Shown here in pieces: positions 11,130-21,909 of a DNA stretch of 62,000 nucleotides (position 1 is the stretch's first letter; each line of letters starts with the position of its first letter). The translations under genes were made by a program, and so were the position numbers. Origin of the DNA: Mesostigma viride (taxonomy: Eukaryota > Streptophyta > Mesostigmatophyceae > Mesostigmatales > Mesostigmataceae); contig RPFO01000392.1 of assembly GCA_009746045.1 (NCBI GenBank), positions 1,140,656-1,202,655 on the forward strand, written 5' to 3'. A model generated the notes under the pieces. That model did not search any database, was not told the DNA's origin, and worked only from the letters and a program-made list of their open reading frames with translations.

Positions 11130-12560
11130 GACCTACGCTGAGAAAACCCTACATTCAGGACCTGTCGGAGCATCCGGGTTACCGTGCATGCCGTCTAGCT
11201 TGGCTGCCAGTGTTGCCGTGAGTGTCCATGCCTCGGCGCCATACGTGAGCACCGTGAGGACGAGGACCTTGAAGAGCATGCGCTTGCGGTGCTCGTCCAG
11301 GCCCTTGGAGCGCCAGTAGGTGTTGAGCGAACGGAGCTTGGCCCGGCCAGGAAAGGCCGATGCGGGTGTCCACATCGTCGGCAGTGTCAGGAAGCCAACT
11401 CCCCAACAGCTTGAAGCGGTCGCGGAATGGGACCTCCGTCCCGTCAAGCAGGCACAGCAGCGGTGGACGACTGGAGGCCCCAATCACCATCGCCTCAGTT
11501 TTGACACTAATCTCCAACCCCACCGCCCTCGCCTCCAGGCCCAGACAGTCCAGCCAGGTCTGAATGTGCTCGGGGCGCGCGATGAGGGTGGCACCTGTCG
11601 TCCGCATAAATCACTGTCAGCCAGGCGGTAACCCGTGCTAACCCCGCCGTGCCCACGCTCGTTAAGGATGTCCAAGCCTGGCTCGAACCCCTTAAGAGCA
11701 GTAAAGCGCGCACGTGCCTGGCGCATGACGTGGTCCACGACAATAATGAACAGGTATGGAGACAGGACACAAACTTGCCACACCCCGTGGTGAAGGGGGA
11801 ATGGTGGGGTGGTGCCTTCCGCAGTCCGCACTACTGCCTGTGAGCCCTCATACAGTCGGCGAATGGCAGCAATAAACGCAGGTGGCACTCGGTCCAGAGC
11901 TAGGATGGCCCAAAGAGCCTCCCAGAGGACCGTGTCAAAGGCCTTGATATAGTCAACAAAAATGAAGACCAGCGGCAAACTGTCAGGGCAAAGGCGATGC
12001 ACCTCCTCCATCAACCGGCGCGCGACAAACACAGCCATGACAGTGTTACGACCACGACGAAAACCCATCTGAGACTCACCCAGGTGTGGGTCCAGCGCGG
12101 CGCGGAGCCTGTGCAGCATCATGCGCATGAAGACCTTCAGCGCGGCGCTCTGGAGGCAGACACCCACTTGAAGTGGGCCCGGCCACCCCGGTAGTTACCG
12201 GGGTCAGCAGCAGAGCCCTTCTTGTACAGCATGACGCGGATGGCCGTCTGCCACTCAGCAGGCGGAGGCTCGTCAGAGAGCAGGACACGGTTGCAGAACG
12301 CCAGCAGAAGATCCCTAACCGCTAGGTCAGGGGTCTTCAGCAGCTCAGCAGAAAGGTGGTCGGCACCGACCGCCGCATCGTACCGTAGGCGAGCAACTTG
12401 GGCGCCGTCCAATTCCTTCAAAGTGAAGGGGTGGACGACGCCGTCAGTGGCAAGGCAGCCCTCCTGCAAGGCGGGGACTTGGTAGTCCGCGGCCGAGGAA
12501 GGGGGCGCTGGCGGCGGCGGGGGTCCGGCAACCCCGAGGCGGGCGGCTGTCTCGGGGTGA
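11130..12560 (-). pseudogene. LINE A reverse transcriptase, broken
   Basis: RT motifs are spread over several frames: PAEWQTAIRVMLYKKG and NYRG (about 12270-12190), QMGFRRGRNTVMAV and VFIFVDYIKAFDTV (about 12080-11935), HHGVWQ and LSPYLFIIVVDHVM, then the catalytic VIYADDRCHP in another frame at about 11600. The thumb region GLEISVKTEAMVIG is near 11490, and the LTYGAEAWTLT block near 11225. At least two frameshifts separate these motifs. Upstream (13069-12300) is a Pro/Ala-rich linker with helical segments joining endonuclease and RT. The domain order matches one-ORF2-type LINEs of the L1/RTE group; the clade needs a tree. Confidence 0.87.
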
Positions 12561-12915
12561 AGCGGCGGGCGGGGGGCGCGAGCCCCACCGGTCAAGGAAA
12601 CATTGTGGGCCAACCAGCGATCAAGGCTTACCGGCGCCGTGCCGTCCCCCGTGTGCTCCACCGGGGTGCGCTGCCGCCGGCCACCGAGCCGGTCGAGGTG
12701 GTACCACATGTCCTTGCCCTGGTTGCGAGCCTGGCAGGCCTTGGCATCCGCGATGCACTGGGCCGCCTCCGCGTCCTGAGCGTGCTCGTAGGCCTCCACG
12801 AGGGCGGCCGTGAGCACTGGTTTCTGCAGCGGGTCCCGGTTACGCTTGAGGCGGTGCCGGGCGGCCAAGACCTTGGGGTCCTGGCGGTAGAGCGGGCCGG
12901 GGCGGCGGCGGGGCA

Positions 12916-13851
12916 TCAATGGCCGGCAGGTGCCGGGCCGCCAGCAACGGGGCACGGGCCGCAAAGCCCGCAAAAATGGCGGCGTTGGGGGCGCCGGCCG
13001 CCGTTGCCTGGACAGCTCGTCGACATCCGCCTGGGCGTCCAGGGCCGACAGGTACCGTCCCGTCGGCACCGGTTCCGCTCGTGTTCGGCGTCCGTCCAGT
13101 CCTCAGGATCTCCCTTGACCGGACGTAGAGCAGACCAGTCGGGGCGGACCACTGGGGCGCGGCGCGCGGGGACGTGGAACCGGAGCCGAAGGGTCGCGCG
13201 CACCAACCGGTGGTCAGAGCACACCGTCGGCGTGTCAAACACTCGGGTGTCCAGGACCGAGGTGCACCTGGGCTGCCGTACCACCACGTAGTCCAAACAG
13301 GCCTGACGGCCGTTAGGGCCACGAAAAGTGACCAAGTCCTGTGAGGGACGTTGGAAGTGGCCGAGTTGACAGCAACCATCCCGCTATCCCGCAAAAAGGC
13401 AGAAAACAGGGGAGTGTTGTCGTTAGCAGTAGTGGCAGCAGGCGCAAAGCGGCTGCCAGCAGTGCCCACGGGGAGCGTGGCATTGGCGTCGAGCAGCATA
13501 ACCAAAAAGTGGCGGGCCGGAGTGACCCCCTCAAGGTTATGCAAGGATTCGAAGAACTCCTCACGGGCCGACTCAGGTAGACCACTGTGGGGTGCGTAGC
13601 CCACCCCGCCCACCGTGAGGCACCTGGTGTTTAGACCGCCCCTCGACAGAGGTGAAATGTGCTACCATAAGGCGTGGGGTTAGAAACTTAAGCGTGCTGA
13701 GGCTAGCGACTGCCTGCGGCGAACACAAAAGACCAACACCACCTTGGCCAGGCGTACCGCTGCCAGCGAAGTAAAACCGCCAGCCACCCGCCAGGCGATC
13801 AGTGCTCACCATGCCAAGTGGCACCTTGCGGCGGTGTTCCTGGACGCCTAA
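12916..13851 (-). pseudogene. LINE A endonuclease domain (APE type), broken
   Basis: The AP-endonuclease-like domain is readable in three successive frames. 13824-13573 has GVGLLCSPQAV and LMVAHFTSVEG. The frame covering 13613-13340 has YAPHSGLPESAREEFFESL and LLDANATLPVG, the Asp-x-Asn metal/substrate motif. The frame from 13335 has SDHRLVRATLRLR, the catalytic Asp-His pair. The upstream catalytic residues (FNTRTLL; VQEHRRK) lie at 19220-19250 and at the 13853 junction. At least two frameshifts inactivate it. In a live element this domain nicks target DNA for target-primed reverse transcription. Confidence 0.85.
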
Positions 13852-14438
13852 TACAGTACCAACCCGCGGTAACGCAACTAGTTACGCAACTAATCAAAAA
13901 AAATTAAATGACGTATTTATATGAAGGAAGTGTAGGGCTACCCAACGCCACCTTCCGTTGCGTAAAAGCTTATGTCTACAGAAAGATACGGGGTCAGGAA
14001 GAATCGCCATAGCCAGTTCCGCAAAAGGCACTCACCGATTTTGCGGTTCCGCAACGAGGGAGAAACGCAACAAACATGGGGTACCCTCGATGTAGGGGCC
14101 AATAATGAACTGACGCGTTGCGGTTAAAAAGGATGCGGCGGAAGTCAGAAGTCTGAAATTGATCGATCCTCAGTTATTACGTCTGGCTTCCTCGTATTTA
14201 CGAAAGGTGCGTAAGGGCTGCCACCGGTACGTACAGTACGTAGTACCAGGTCCGCCATGGCATATCGACGTGTTAAAATTTGGCATACACGCCAAAATTA
14301 ATTTTGCCCGACAGGCTCATGAAATATAATGTGTTCGCTTGGACTGTTTATATGTACTGAAAGCATAGCATCATTGACGATGGCTTGTGCGAAATCCTCA
14401 CATTAATATGTAAAGTACTAATCGTGGATCGGACGTGC

Positions 14439-14616
14439 ATAACGTCGCTCCACACGTAAGCCAGCCATAATTTCAATGCACAAGGATACACATTTCCATC
14501 ACCATTCATCTTCATCATCCTGAACGACTCGAAAACGCGGAAAAGATAACGGCAGGCTCGAGCTACCATGGTCCGGATTCTCCCGATTTCTGGCCTGCGC
14601 TGGTTGTCTCTTTGAT
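14439..14616. repeat. Short interspersed repeat, copy 2
   Basis: About 178 bp is shared with 37641-37815 in inverted orientation, and about 140 bp with 10775-10917. It contains CTACCATGGTCCGGATTCTC and ends GCTGGTTGTCTCTTTGATA. It sits inside the TA-flanked transposon. Confidence 0.75.
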
Positions 14617-14734
14617 AACGTGCATGTACCAAAAAATTTGTGGGCGCGGTGTACGTATTTTTCACACTTGATCATCGTGAACCGGCGTGTACCCTCGTCC
14701 GGCGCACGCATTACATACTACATACACGTGTACG

Positions 14735-15270
14735 TACGACAGGACAACAGCTATCTATCAATGATGATAGATAGCTGTTTGTCCTGTCGGTCATTGATAG
14801 ATAGCTGTTGTCCTGTCGGAGATAGTACAACAATTACAATACATCATCACTTGATCTTAGCTTGCAATTTATAAACATTAAATCATCATTTTTAAAAGGA
14901 ACAAATATAATTGATCATCCACAAGTCCGCCTGTAAGTGGGTGCACACGGGTGTACACTACGGGTGTACACAGGTGTACACGCCGGGTGTATTATGTAGT
15001 AGAAACAGCCCGGTACATGCTCTACTACCAGTCTGCCACACGCTAAGTGTCGTTGGTATGTAGCTAGTGGCGTGACCCACAACGTCGTTGTGGGTCACGC
15101 TCCACTTCGGTCTACTGCCACACGCCGTGTCGGCGCTTGGTATCTACATCTATGTGGTGGCGTGACCCACAACGTCGTTGTGGGTCACGCTCCACTTCGG
15201 TCTATGTACTGCCATGCCACACGCTAAGTGTCGGCGCTTGGTATGTAAGCTTATCTTACTGTATTTAGTC
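14735..15270. repeat. Hairpin cluster inside the TA-flanked transposon
   Basis: Around 14738-14818 the segment ACAGCTATCTATCA and its complement occur three times, giving alternative stem-loops. Around 14936-15000 GGGTGTACAC-like units recur. From about 15060 a unit of about 97 bp is duplicated. Each copy contains the 27-bp inverted repeat with arms GTGACCCACAACG and CGTTGTGGGTCAC (15071-15097 and 15168-15194). No coding sequence. Confidence 0.7.
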
Positions 15271-15403
15271 ATTTTAGTGGCGTGATCCACAACGAAGCCG
15301 ATACATGTGTACCCTCATCTGACACTTATGTACTAATACCGTCTCTGACACATATGTAAGTACTAATAATGCCGTCTCCCAAGGTACGCAATCTACCGAC
15401 TTG

Positions 15404-15800
15404 CGTGCTCAAGGGGCCGGTTTTCCCCCGGGTGCGCACTTCTCAGAATCGCACGACCACACCGCGCGCAACCTGGAGTGTGCGTTTGAAAGAAAACAAT
15501 GCCATTTCCAAAGGTGTAGGTACGCAATCTATCGACTTTACTAGGGAGTGCGTAACTAGGGAGTGCGCAAGGGGCCGGTTTCCCCCCGGGTGCGCACTTC
15601 TCAGAATCGCACAACCACACCGCGCGCAACCTGGAGTGTGCGTTTGAAAGAAAACAATGCCATTTCCAAAGGTGTAGGTACGCAATCTATCGACTTTACT
15701 AGGGAGTGCGTAACTAGGGAGTGCGCAAGGGGCCGGTTTCCCCCCGGGTGCGCACTTCTCAGAATCGCACGACCACACCGTGCAACCTGAAGTGCGTGAA
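15404..15800. repeat. 158-bp tandem repeat, 2.5 copies
   Basis: Copies start near 15404, 15562 and 15720. Each contains AAGGGGCCGGTTT, GGTGCGCACTTCTCAGAATC and AAAGGTGTAGGTACGCAATC. The first two are nearly identical and the third is partial. Open frames on the minus strand here simply follow the repeat and are not credible genes. Confidence 0.85.
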
Positions 15801-16560
15801 TTGGCACCGTGCGCGTTTCGGAAATGCACGACTTAGCCATGGCGGCTTTGCACCCGTGCTTGCAATTTACTGTACGTTTGCGGACGAATTTCCCGGCCAA
15901 ACTCAGGAAATAGAGCTTATACGTCCCAAATATGATTCGGATCAATTTTTAGCTCGCGGGGATGCGATTTACCACGTGCCGTCAGTGTTCTTGCTGGGAA
16001 AAACTGCGATCAGGCAGGTTCGACGGAATTGATTACTACAAGTGCTTTACGGCGCAACCCGGCGGGTGTCTAGGTTTATTTAATTACTTGTTATCATGCA
16101 TCGTCGTTGAATATAGGCAGCGGCAGTAAAGATGTGACGATTTTGACCACCCTGTCACATCACAGCTTGTGTGCCGCAAAGTGCCGCTTTTGCGGGCACT
16201 GCCTGGGCCAAGGTAACGTTAGCCATGCAAGGTATGGCTGGTTTATCGTTCCCCCATGGTTTCCTGACGTTTGTAAATGAATTTAATCTTGTGAGGCGTT
16301 GTCACTTTTCAGCCTTGATGATCTTTCTCGACCGTTGCCTGGCCCTCTCTAAAGCCCTCTTTTTTTACCATGCAAATGCCACACCATGGTGTGGTAGTGC
16401 ATGTTTCTAACGCTAAATGCGTTGAATAACATTCATAGATGTTATTTATTCTTTTGCTACGTTCATATTGCGTGATTGTTTGGCCATGGGCTGCTTCAAG
16501 GGTGCTTTCAAGCTTATACGGGTGATAGAAAATCTTGGTGACAAACCATGGGCATAATGT
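15790..16560 (+). pseudogene. Coding remnant shared with 41160-41880 (part 1)
   Basis: Two conserved blocks are readable. The first, in the frame ending at 16032, reads TQEIELIRPKYDSDQFLARG, DAIYHVP, LLGKTAIRQV. The second, about 16190-16370, reads FAGTAWAKVT, FPHGFLTFVNEFNLVRRC and LDRCLALSK. Both have clear counterparts in the same order on the minus strand at 41160-41880, with substitutions that keep many residues. This points to a former protein-coding gene. A Cys/His-rich reading (CRFCGHCLGQ) overlaps in a neighbouring frame. Function unknown; possibly a transposase or a passenger gene. Confidence 0.5.
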
Positions 16561-16659
16561 GCCAGTCAGTATGCTGGCCATGTCATGTCAAAATAAACAG
16601 TTTAGCCAGGAGGAGGAGGATTATAAGATGCTGAGCTGGGCTTACAACTGTTTAGGGTT

Positions 16660-16860
16660 TAGGGTTGTGATGGTTGGATGGTTGGGGGCTGCAGCTAGCG
16701 TGCGTGGATAAATAGTGGTTGGATGGTGAGGATTTGCTGCCATGTGTGCATGGATGGTGGTGGGATGGTGGGGGGTTGCAGCCATGCATGCGTGGATGGT
16801 GGTGGGATGGTGGGGGGGTGCAGCCATGCGTGCATGGATGGTGGTTGCAACTGCCCATTG
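16660..16860. repeat. Minisatellite arm, forward
   Basis: About four units of roughly 45 bp built on GGATGGTGGTGGGATGGTGG and GCAGCCATGCATGCGTGG. They are the reverse complement of the larger array at 17395-17960, so the two arrays face each other across the AATTG array. Confidence 0.8.
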
Positions 16861-16904
16861 TTCATGATCCAAGAAATTTACGGCTAGACTATGCGAAGTT
16901 GAAT

Positions 16905-17290
16905 TGAATTATTTAAATTGAATAGAATTGAATTGAACTGAACTGACTTGAATTGACTTGAATTGACTTGAATTGAATTGAATTGAATTGAATTGAATTG
17001 AATTGAATTGAATTGAATTGAATTGAATTGAATTGAATTGAATTGAATTGAATTGAATTGAATTGAATTGAATTGAATTGAATTGAATTGAATTGAATTG
17101 AATTGAATTGAATTGAATTGAATTGAATTGAATTGAATTGAATTGAATTGAATTGAATTGATTGAATTGAATTGTCAATTGAACTGTCAATTGAGTTGTC
17201 AATTGAATTGTCAATTGAGTTGTCAATTGAATTGTCAATTGAATTGTCAATTGAATTGTCAATTCAATTGTCAATTGTCAATTGTCAATT
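16905..17290. repeat. AATTG pentanucleotide array
   Basis: A near-perfect run of the 5-bp unit AATTG from about 16966 to 17160 has degenerate edges (AACTG, ACTTG variants on the left, TCAATTG units on the right). The long Asn/Ser/Ile/Gln/Phe reading on the minus strand is a by-product and not a gene. Confidence 0.95.
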
Positions 17291-17394
17291 GAACTAAATT
17301 TCGTCTCATTTAATCAGTAAGCTTACTTTAATCCATTAATTATAATCCATGACTTAGAAGTATCAAGAAGTCCCTACATCCCCACCATCAAGGA

Positions 17395-17960
17395 CTCCCT
17401 ACACCCCCATCATCCAACTACCATCCACGCACGCATGGCTGCAACCCCCCACTATCAAACCATCATCCACGCACACATGGCTGCAGCCCACCACCATCAA
17501 ACAACCATTAATGCATGCATGGCAGCATCCCCCCACCATCCAACCACCATCCACGCATGCATGGCTGCACCCCCCACCATCCAACCACCATCCACGCACA
17601 CATGGCTGCAACCCCCCATCTTCCAACCACCATCCACGCACACATGGCTGCAACCCCCCACCATCAAACCACCATCGGCACGCATGCATGGCAGCAAAAC
17701 CTCACCATCCAACCACCATCCACGCATGCATGGCTGAACCCCCCACAATCCAACCACCATCCACGCACAACACATGGCTGCAACCCCCCACCATCCAACC
17801 ATCATCCACGCACACATGGCTGCAGCCCACCACCATCAAACAACCATTAGTGCATGCATGGCAGCAATCCCTCGCCATCCAACCACCATCCACACACGCA
17901 TTGCTGCAGCCCCCCACCATTCAAGCACCATCCACGCACATACGCCATCACCTCCTACAG
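17395..17960. repeat. Minisatellite arm, reverse (45-bp unit)
   Basis: About twelve units of roughly 42-47 bp contain CCAACCACCATCCACGCA and CATGGCTGCA. The sequence is complementary to 16660-16860. Reading frames of 100-150 codons run through it on both strands (Pro/His/Thr-rich or Trp/Gly-rich); they follow from the repeat and are not annotated as genes. Confidence 0.9.
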
Positions 17961-18239
17961 TAATGTCCAACCACCATCCACAAAGCACGGGGCTTATGGA
18001 TTACAAGGCATTCAGCACGCCTGAATGCATGTAAGGCATGGACCACAAAATTTGCAGATGGCATGCTGAGAAAAGTAAAATCTGATTAAAATGTAGCAAT
18101 GCCGTTAATAACAGCAATAACGCCTAGAAACTGACCAGTCTTTTGCACGCTTCTTGGAACAAGGACGCCGCCACCAGGCAGGTCAGGTCGGTTTCCTGAC
18201 TACGCAATATAGACTCTCTAATACAAACTTTAAAAAATA

Positions 18240-18930
18240 AATGAAGCACGTGCAGCAAAATCAATGTCTTCCTGGCCAGTTCTCGACAATCTTACAAGCA
18301 CGCCACCGGAAACGTTAGTCAAAATAGCAAAAGCTGCGGGAAATTTGGCGAGGAAACAAAACGGCGAACAAAACGGTAAGAACATCCCGGAGATGACGCT
18401 AAAACCAAGCCATAACGGACTGTTCAAGCGCAAACAGATTGGTAGATGAGGTGCAGAAAAAGAGCCTTCCGCAGCAGGCCTGATTACCTGCCTGGCACGC
18501 GAGGAAAGCGAGTTAACCATGGCAGGCTGGAATGCGCTTCGCGCAGGCCTGCTTACTTTACCTCCGAAGGAAACCGGAAATGGCCACAAATCAAAGCTAA
18601 TTCGCTTGATTCCTATTTCCTCACTTTAAACCCCTCCCTTCTGCGTCGTTCAATACCAGGAATCTTGGCTATCACTCTGGCAAGAAGCCAATCTAATATA
18701 TTCATCGCGGCCAGATTTGCGAATCAGACCCCCTCGCAACCGTGGGTTAAAGAAGGGCAGCGGTCTTTCATACCTAATGCATATTTCGTCAACAAAACAT
18801 CTTTTGGAGTATCTTTCATACAGCATCGATCTCCATAACTTTTTTGCATTTCGGCCGACAAATTAGGCAAGTTTTCATGGAACGCGCACCGCCATGGCCA
18901 CCTTCGCACGTATACACTACACAGCCAGGC
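18240..18930 (+). pseudogene. Coding remnant shared with the hAT-like element (part 2)
   Basis: Across short frames the plus strand reads KIAKAAGNLARKQN, LFKRKQIGR, AGLITCLAREES, ELTMAGWNALRAGLLTL, TGNGHKSKLIRL, then NIFIAARFANQTP and ERAPPWPPSH. The minus strand of 52985-53585 gives matching blocks in the same order: KIARKTQKRRKKF, FIKSANRLGG, AMDGLTADRAGLNEI, TGNGRRSKMLRL, LFIAAKLTLDETP, ERTSPWPPPHGA. This looks like a decayed gene present in two otherwise different transposons. Function unknown. Confidence 0.45.
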
Positions 18931-19149
18931 CCCTTTTACGTTCTGTACTTCTGTAGGTACATTACGTGTTGGGCCGGTGGTCAGCTCGTAACAAGTCAGT
19001 CAGTCTGTCTCGTGCGGAACTTCAAGTACGAAATTCGCCACCACTTTGGGCCGTATCGGTCCTTGGTAGTTACGCAACAAACATTCGATCGGTCGCCGTG
19101 GAAAGTACCATTGTTGCGTAACTAGTTGCGTTACCGCGGGTTGGTACTG

Positions 19150-19462
19150 TATAGATACACGATGCTCAATGCAAAATGCGACTAGCTCCTCTACCCGGCA
19201 GCTATGGTCGTCATCTCTAGAGCAATGTGCGGGTGTTAAAAGTGGCAAGGGCCACGGATGCCTGCTGGCCCACCAGGGGAGGACGACGATGGATGATGGG
19301 GGTGGATGCGGCGGGGGGTGGAGGTGGGGGTGAAACGGAGGGGGGAAGGGAAGCGGTAGGAATAGTGCTTTTCATCGCATTTATTTTGTCCTGCAAGCGT
19401 AGGATGCGAGCCTGCCGCTTGCTCGGGGTATTCGGGGTCTGTGTTGCATGAATCTCACACAT
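19150..19462 (-). pseudogene. LINE A, displaced 5' part of ORF2
   Basis: The minus-strand frame from 19462 ends in ALATFNTRTLL, the first catalytic block of an APE endonuclease. The next frame (from 19248) gives VEELVAFCIEHRVSI and stops matching at 19152. The sequence continues in register at 13851, downstream of the inserted DNA transposon. Joining across one TA gives the reading VSILGVQEH, as expected in this domain. N-terminal to FNTRTLL is a Pro-rich and basic segment. Confidence 0.85.
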
Positions 19463-20715
19463 TGTGTCTCAATGCGTACAACTTACCAGAAGTGCAGCCG
19501 TGTACTGGTTCAACCATCATGCAAGGATTAGTCGTGAGCCAAACCTTATTAAGACGCTATATATCTGACACATATGATGAAGACTGGCCTCTTGTCTGCA
19601 TGGTTGGCAGGAGAAAACCAATTTCCTGCATGGTTGGCAAGAGAGTGTACTATGGAAGGGGTCTGGACTATCCCCGTGCGCAATCTGCTTAAATTGAGAT
19701 CATGGGAGCGCCAAAGTTGGGTGACCACTCACTGCATGTGATTGCACGTGCCATAGAGAGAGCGCTGTTCAATCCGCGCTCGAGCGTTACTCTGAGACAA
19801 ATCAGATGGCTCCCGTGTTTCCCAACGCTCGTGCTGGGCTGCGGCAAGAACAGGCTGCCGAGAGGGAGGCCATGGCAATAGACATGGACGCCATCCTCGA
19901 TGAGGTGCGACGCCCTCCGCGTAACAACAATTACTTGGATGATGCATGACTCCCTCATTGAGAAAGTGGTACAGGACCGCAAGGAGCAGCAGCAACGCCC
20001 TATTTGGGTGGACAGCGATGCGAGTCTCATGAGTCTGAACTCCAGAGCAGAAAACCCAGCACATGTGAATGCAGAAATGCGTGCCATGGGATGATGTAAT
20101 TGAACATGAGGTCCATGTGAAAACCCGGATGTATGTACACGCTGGAACTCTGGCCTTTGCTCTCTAACTGGTTGCTGCCAAACTGGAAAATGCGAAGCCA
20201 TTAAATTAGTTTTCAACCTGCCATTCGATGTGAAGGTGTGCAGGTTACGCGCACTAGCAATGAAGGCTTCCAGGGTGCGCACGGGCCACGGGGAGTGGTA
20301 GTAGTTACAACATGCCATGCCCTCTATGCCGTGCTACACGCCATCGAAAGTTCAATGTTGTTCGACTACGACTACGACGCGGCATACACCTTCAAAAGGC
20401 TGCATTGGCGGTCTCACTTGATATGTACAGCTAGGTATCATATGCTTAACCTCATCACCATCTCCAGAAAGAAACTCGTGTATCACACAGAGTGAACCAG
20501 TGTGTGACCCATGAGAATTGCAACCAAATGCCGCATCTTTTTCTTGGCAAAGTGACCCCGGCCCCATCTTTTTCTTGGCAAAGTGACCCCGGCCCCTCGG
20601 GTCACGCTCGCAAAGCGTTAACACCCAACGTTGGCTGCCGAACTTGACACACCCATGCCAGAAAAGCGGATTCCACCCCCTTTCGTGAACATGGTTGCCT
20701 TGCAAAGCAATCGTG
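19463..20715. other. Intergenic stretch with one possible small exon
   Basis: No gene is firmly supported. A 14-bp motif (CTGCATGGTTGGCA) is duplicated near 19597 and 19630. On the plus strand 19722-19948 is an open frame of about 75 codons without an early ATG (the first is at 19805). It reads ERYSETNQM, then APVFPNARAGLRQEQAAERE and DMDAILDEVRRPPRNNNYLD before TGA. Its charged, non-repetitive composition would suit a terminal exon. I do not recognise the protein. Confidence 0.35.
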
Positions 20716-21909
20716 TCAGCCGACGACCACCCCATCCTCCTCTGTGAACGACACCCGGCGCACCTCCCCCGGCTTATAATACAGGTCACTGTGCCGGCCC
20801 AGGTCATACCCCCGAAGCGCAGCCTCCAATATGGACAGGTTGTCTGAGTCGGGGCTGATGATGACGACGTCGTCGCCAGAGAACTGCGTCTCGAGCACCG
20901 ATAGCAGCTGGCGCACGCGCACAAACACGTCCTCCACGCTTTCGTTGGGCGTCCCGTCGGTGTAGCGAGGTGGGCGGTTGCGGATGGACAGCGCGTCCTG
21001 CGCGTACACCTCGCGCCACGCAGTGGCCGCGTCTTTACCCTGCAGGACGGTGGCAAGCATAAGCGGGGTTGGCATGCATGTAGTGAGGTTAGACAAGCTA
21101 CAATATGCCAGGGTAGCCAAGTTCTAACATGCCAGGGTGATCCTCGCGAACCGTGGGGAGCATGCAGCCAATGGTCGCCGGGAAGAAACTTTTTGTGCGT
21201 AGCCTTCGATGGCAGACGGGAAATAGCAGCTCGAACGTCCAACATAATGCACAAAAGCGCCGGGCAGAGAACACCAAAGCCAGTCATGTCCATGACCCCA
21301 AGCAGGTAGAACATGAGTCGACCCTGGCAGCCAACCAATCGCGCCTGAGTGTGCACCTGAGAGGAAACCGGTAGAGACCAATGACATGTACAAGGCGATG
21401 TATGGGCTCGCAGCCCGCAGGGTGCGTTGATACCTCACGCAGTACCTGCCCAACGAGCCACACACATATTGAATTATCCACAGTGTTATTATATTTTTGT
21501 GCCCCAACGCGCGCCTCCCCCCTCTTGCCCGAGACTGTGTGCCCTAGCGAACACAGTGCCCCCCCCCCCCTCCCCCCCCAACCTCCCCTGGCTGCGTCAT
21601 TAATGAATTGACAAGCACAGGATACCTGGAAAGCGCCGAGTCCCCTCGGGTCCAGGAAGGAGTACTCTGGCACGATGCGGTTGCGCCCGATGTCCAGCTG
21701 CCGCGCCACGATCTCTGCCGTCTGGTACGCTCGCTGGTTGATGGACGGCCACAGCCAACAGGAGCGCTCGCACGCCCCTTTGGCCAGCAGTGAGGGGACT
21801 AGTGTGCGCAGCACCTGCTCACGCCCGGTGGGGGTGAGCCCGCTGTCCATCGACGTGTTGTCGACAGGGTTGGTGAACACGATGCCGGCCGCCTCGGGGG
21901 CGCTCTCGC
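20716..21909 (-). CDS. Phosphoglycerate-mutase-like (histidine phosphatase family) protein, 5' incomplete
   Basis: Two exons are clear on the minus strand. Exon 21909-21626 ends with donor CAG|GTATCC, and exon 21039-20716 begins after acceptor CTGCAG. They join in phase and end at TGA 20716. The product reads IVFTNPVDNTSMDSGL, TPTGREQV, CWLWPSINQRAYQTAEIV, IVPEYSFLDPRGLGAFQ, then GK, TDGTPNESVEDVFVRVRQLL, VVIISPDSDNLSILEAAL and PGEVRRVSF. This matches a conserved plant and algal family related to phosphoglycerate mutases, often plastid-predicted. The substrate is not known from sequence. The first exon(s), with the R-x-G-E-S start motif and any transit peptide, lie upstream and were not found. 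The upstream intron ends in an exceptional C-rich tract on the coding strand. The 586-bp intron (21040-21625) holds nothing recognisable. Confidence 0.85.

Larger units (their letters stand above)
10918..13853 (-). mobile_element. LINE A, non-LTR retrotransposon (main part)
   Basis: On the minus strand this is the larger part of one APE-type LINE: endonuclease, RT, then a C-terminal region with a motif of the RRIAFVGHLAR type. It continues upstream at 19150-19462, beyond the 5.3-kb DNA transposon that splits it. There are several frame breaks, so it is a dead copy. I see no RNase H domain. The 3' end is cut by a short interspersed repeat at 10917. Related fragments lie at 27480-27596/29615-29680, 30350-32345, 33227-33710 and 36940-37640. 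Confidence 0.9.
13854..19149. mobile_element. 5.3-kb TA-flanked DNA transposon with 37-bp inverted repeats
   Basis: A perfect 37-bp terminal inverted repeat (13854-13890 and 19113-19149, starting CAGTACCAACCCGCGG) is flanked by TA on each side (13852-13853 and 19150-19151). The insertion splits LINE A inside its endonuclease, and excision with one TA restores the LINE reading exactly, which fixes both ends. A TA duplication and CAGT start suggest the Tc1/mariner group, but I find no DDE transposase. The interior holds hairpins, three tandem 158-bp repeats, minisatellites, an AATTG array, a copy of the short interspersed repeat, and two coding remnants shared with other elements of the window. 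Probably non-autonomous. Confidence 0.88.

Noticed and set aside
12398-13291. 297-codon plus-strand frame
   Set aside because: Antisense of the LINE A endonuclease-RT linker; GC-rich shadow.
15790-16560. Calling the shared relic a known transposase
   Set aside because: The blocks match each other but no DDE, zinc-finger or other transposase signature could be named with confidence.
16909-17274. 121-codon frame on the minus strand
   Set aside because: Pure translation of the AATTG array.
17399-17963. Several 90-150-codon frames on both strands
   Set aside because: By-products of the 45-bp minisatellite.
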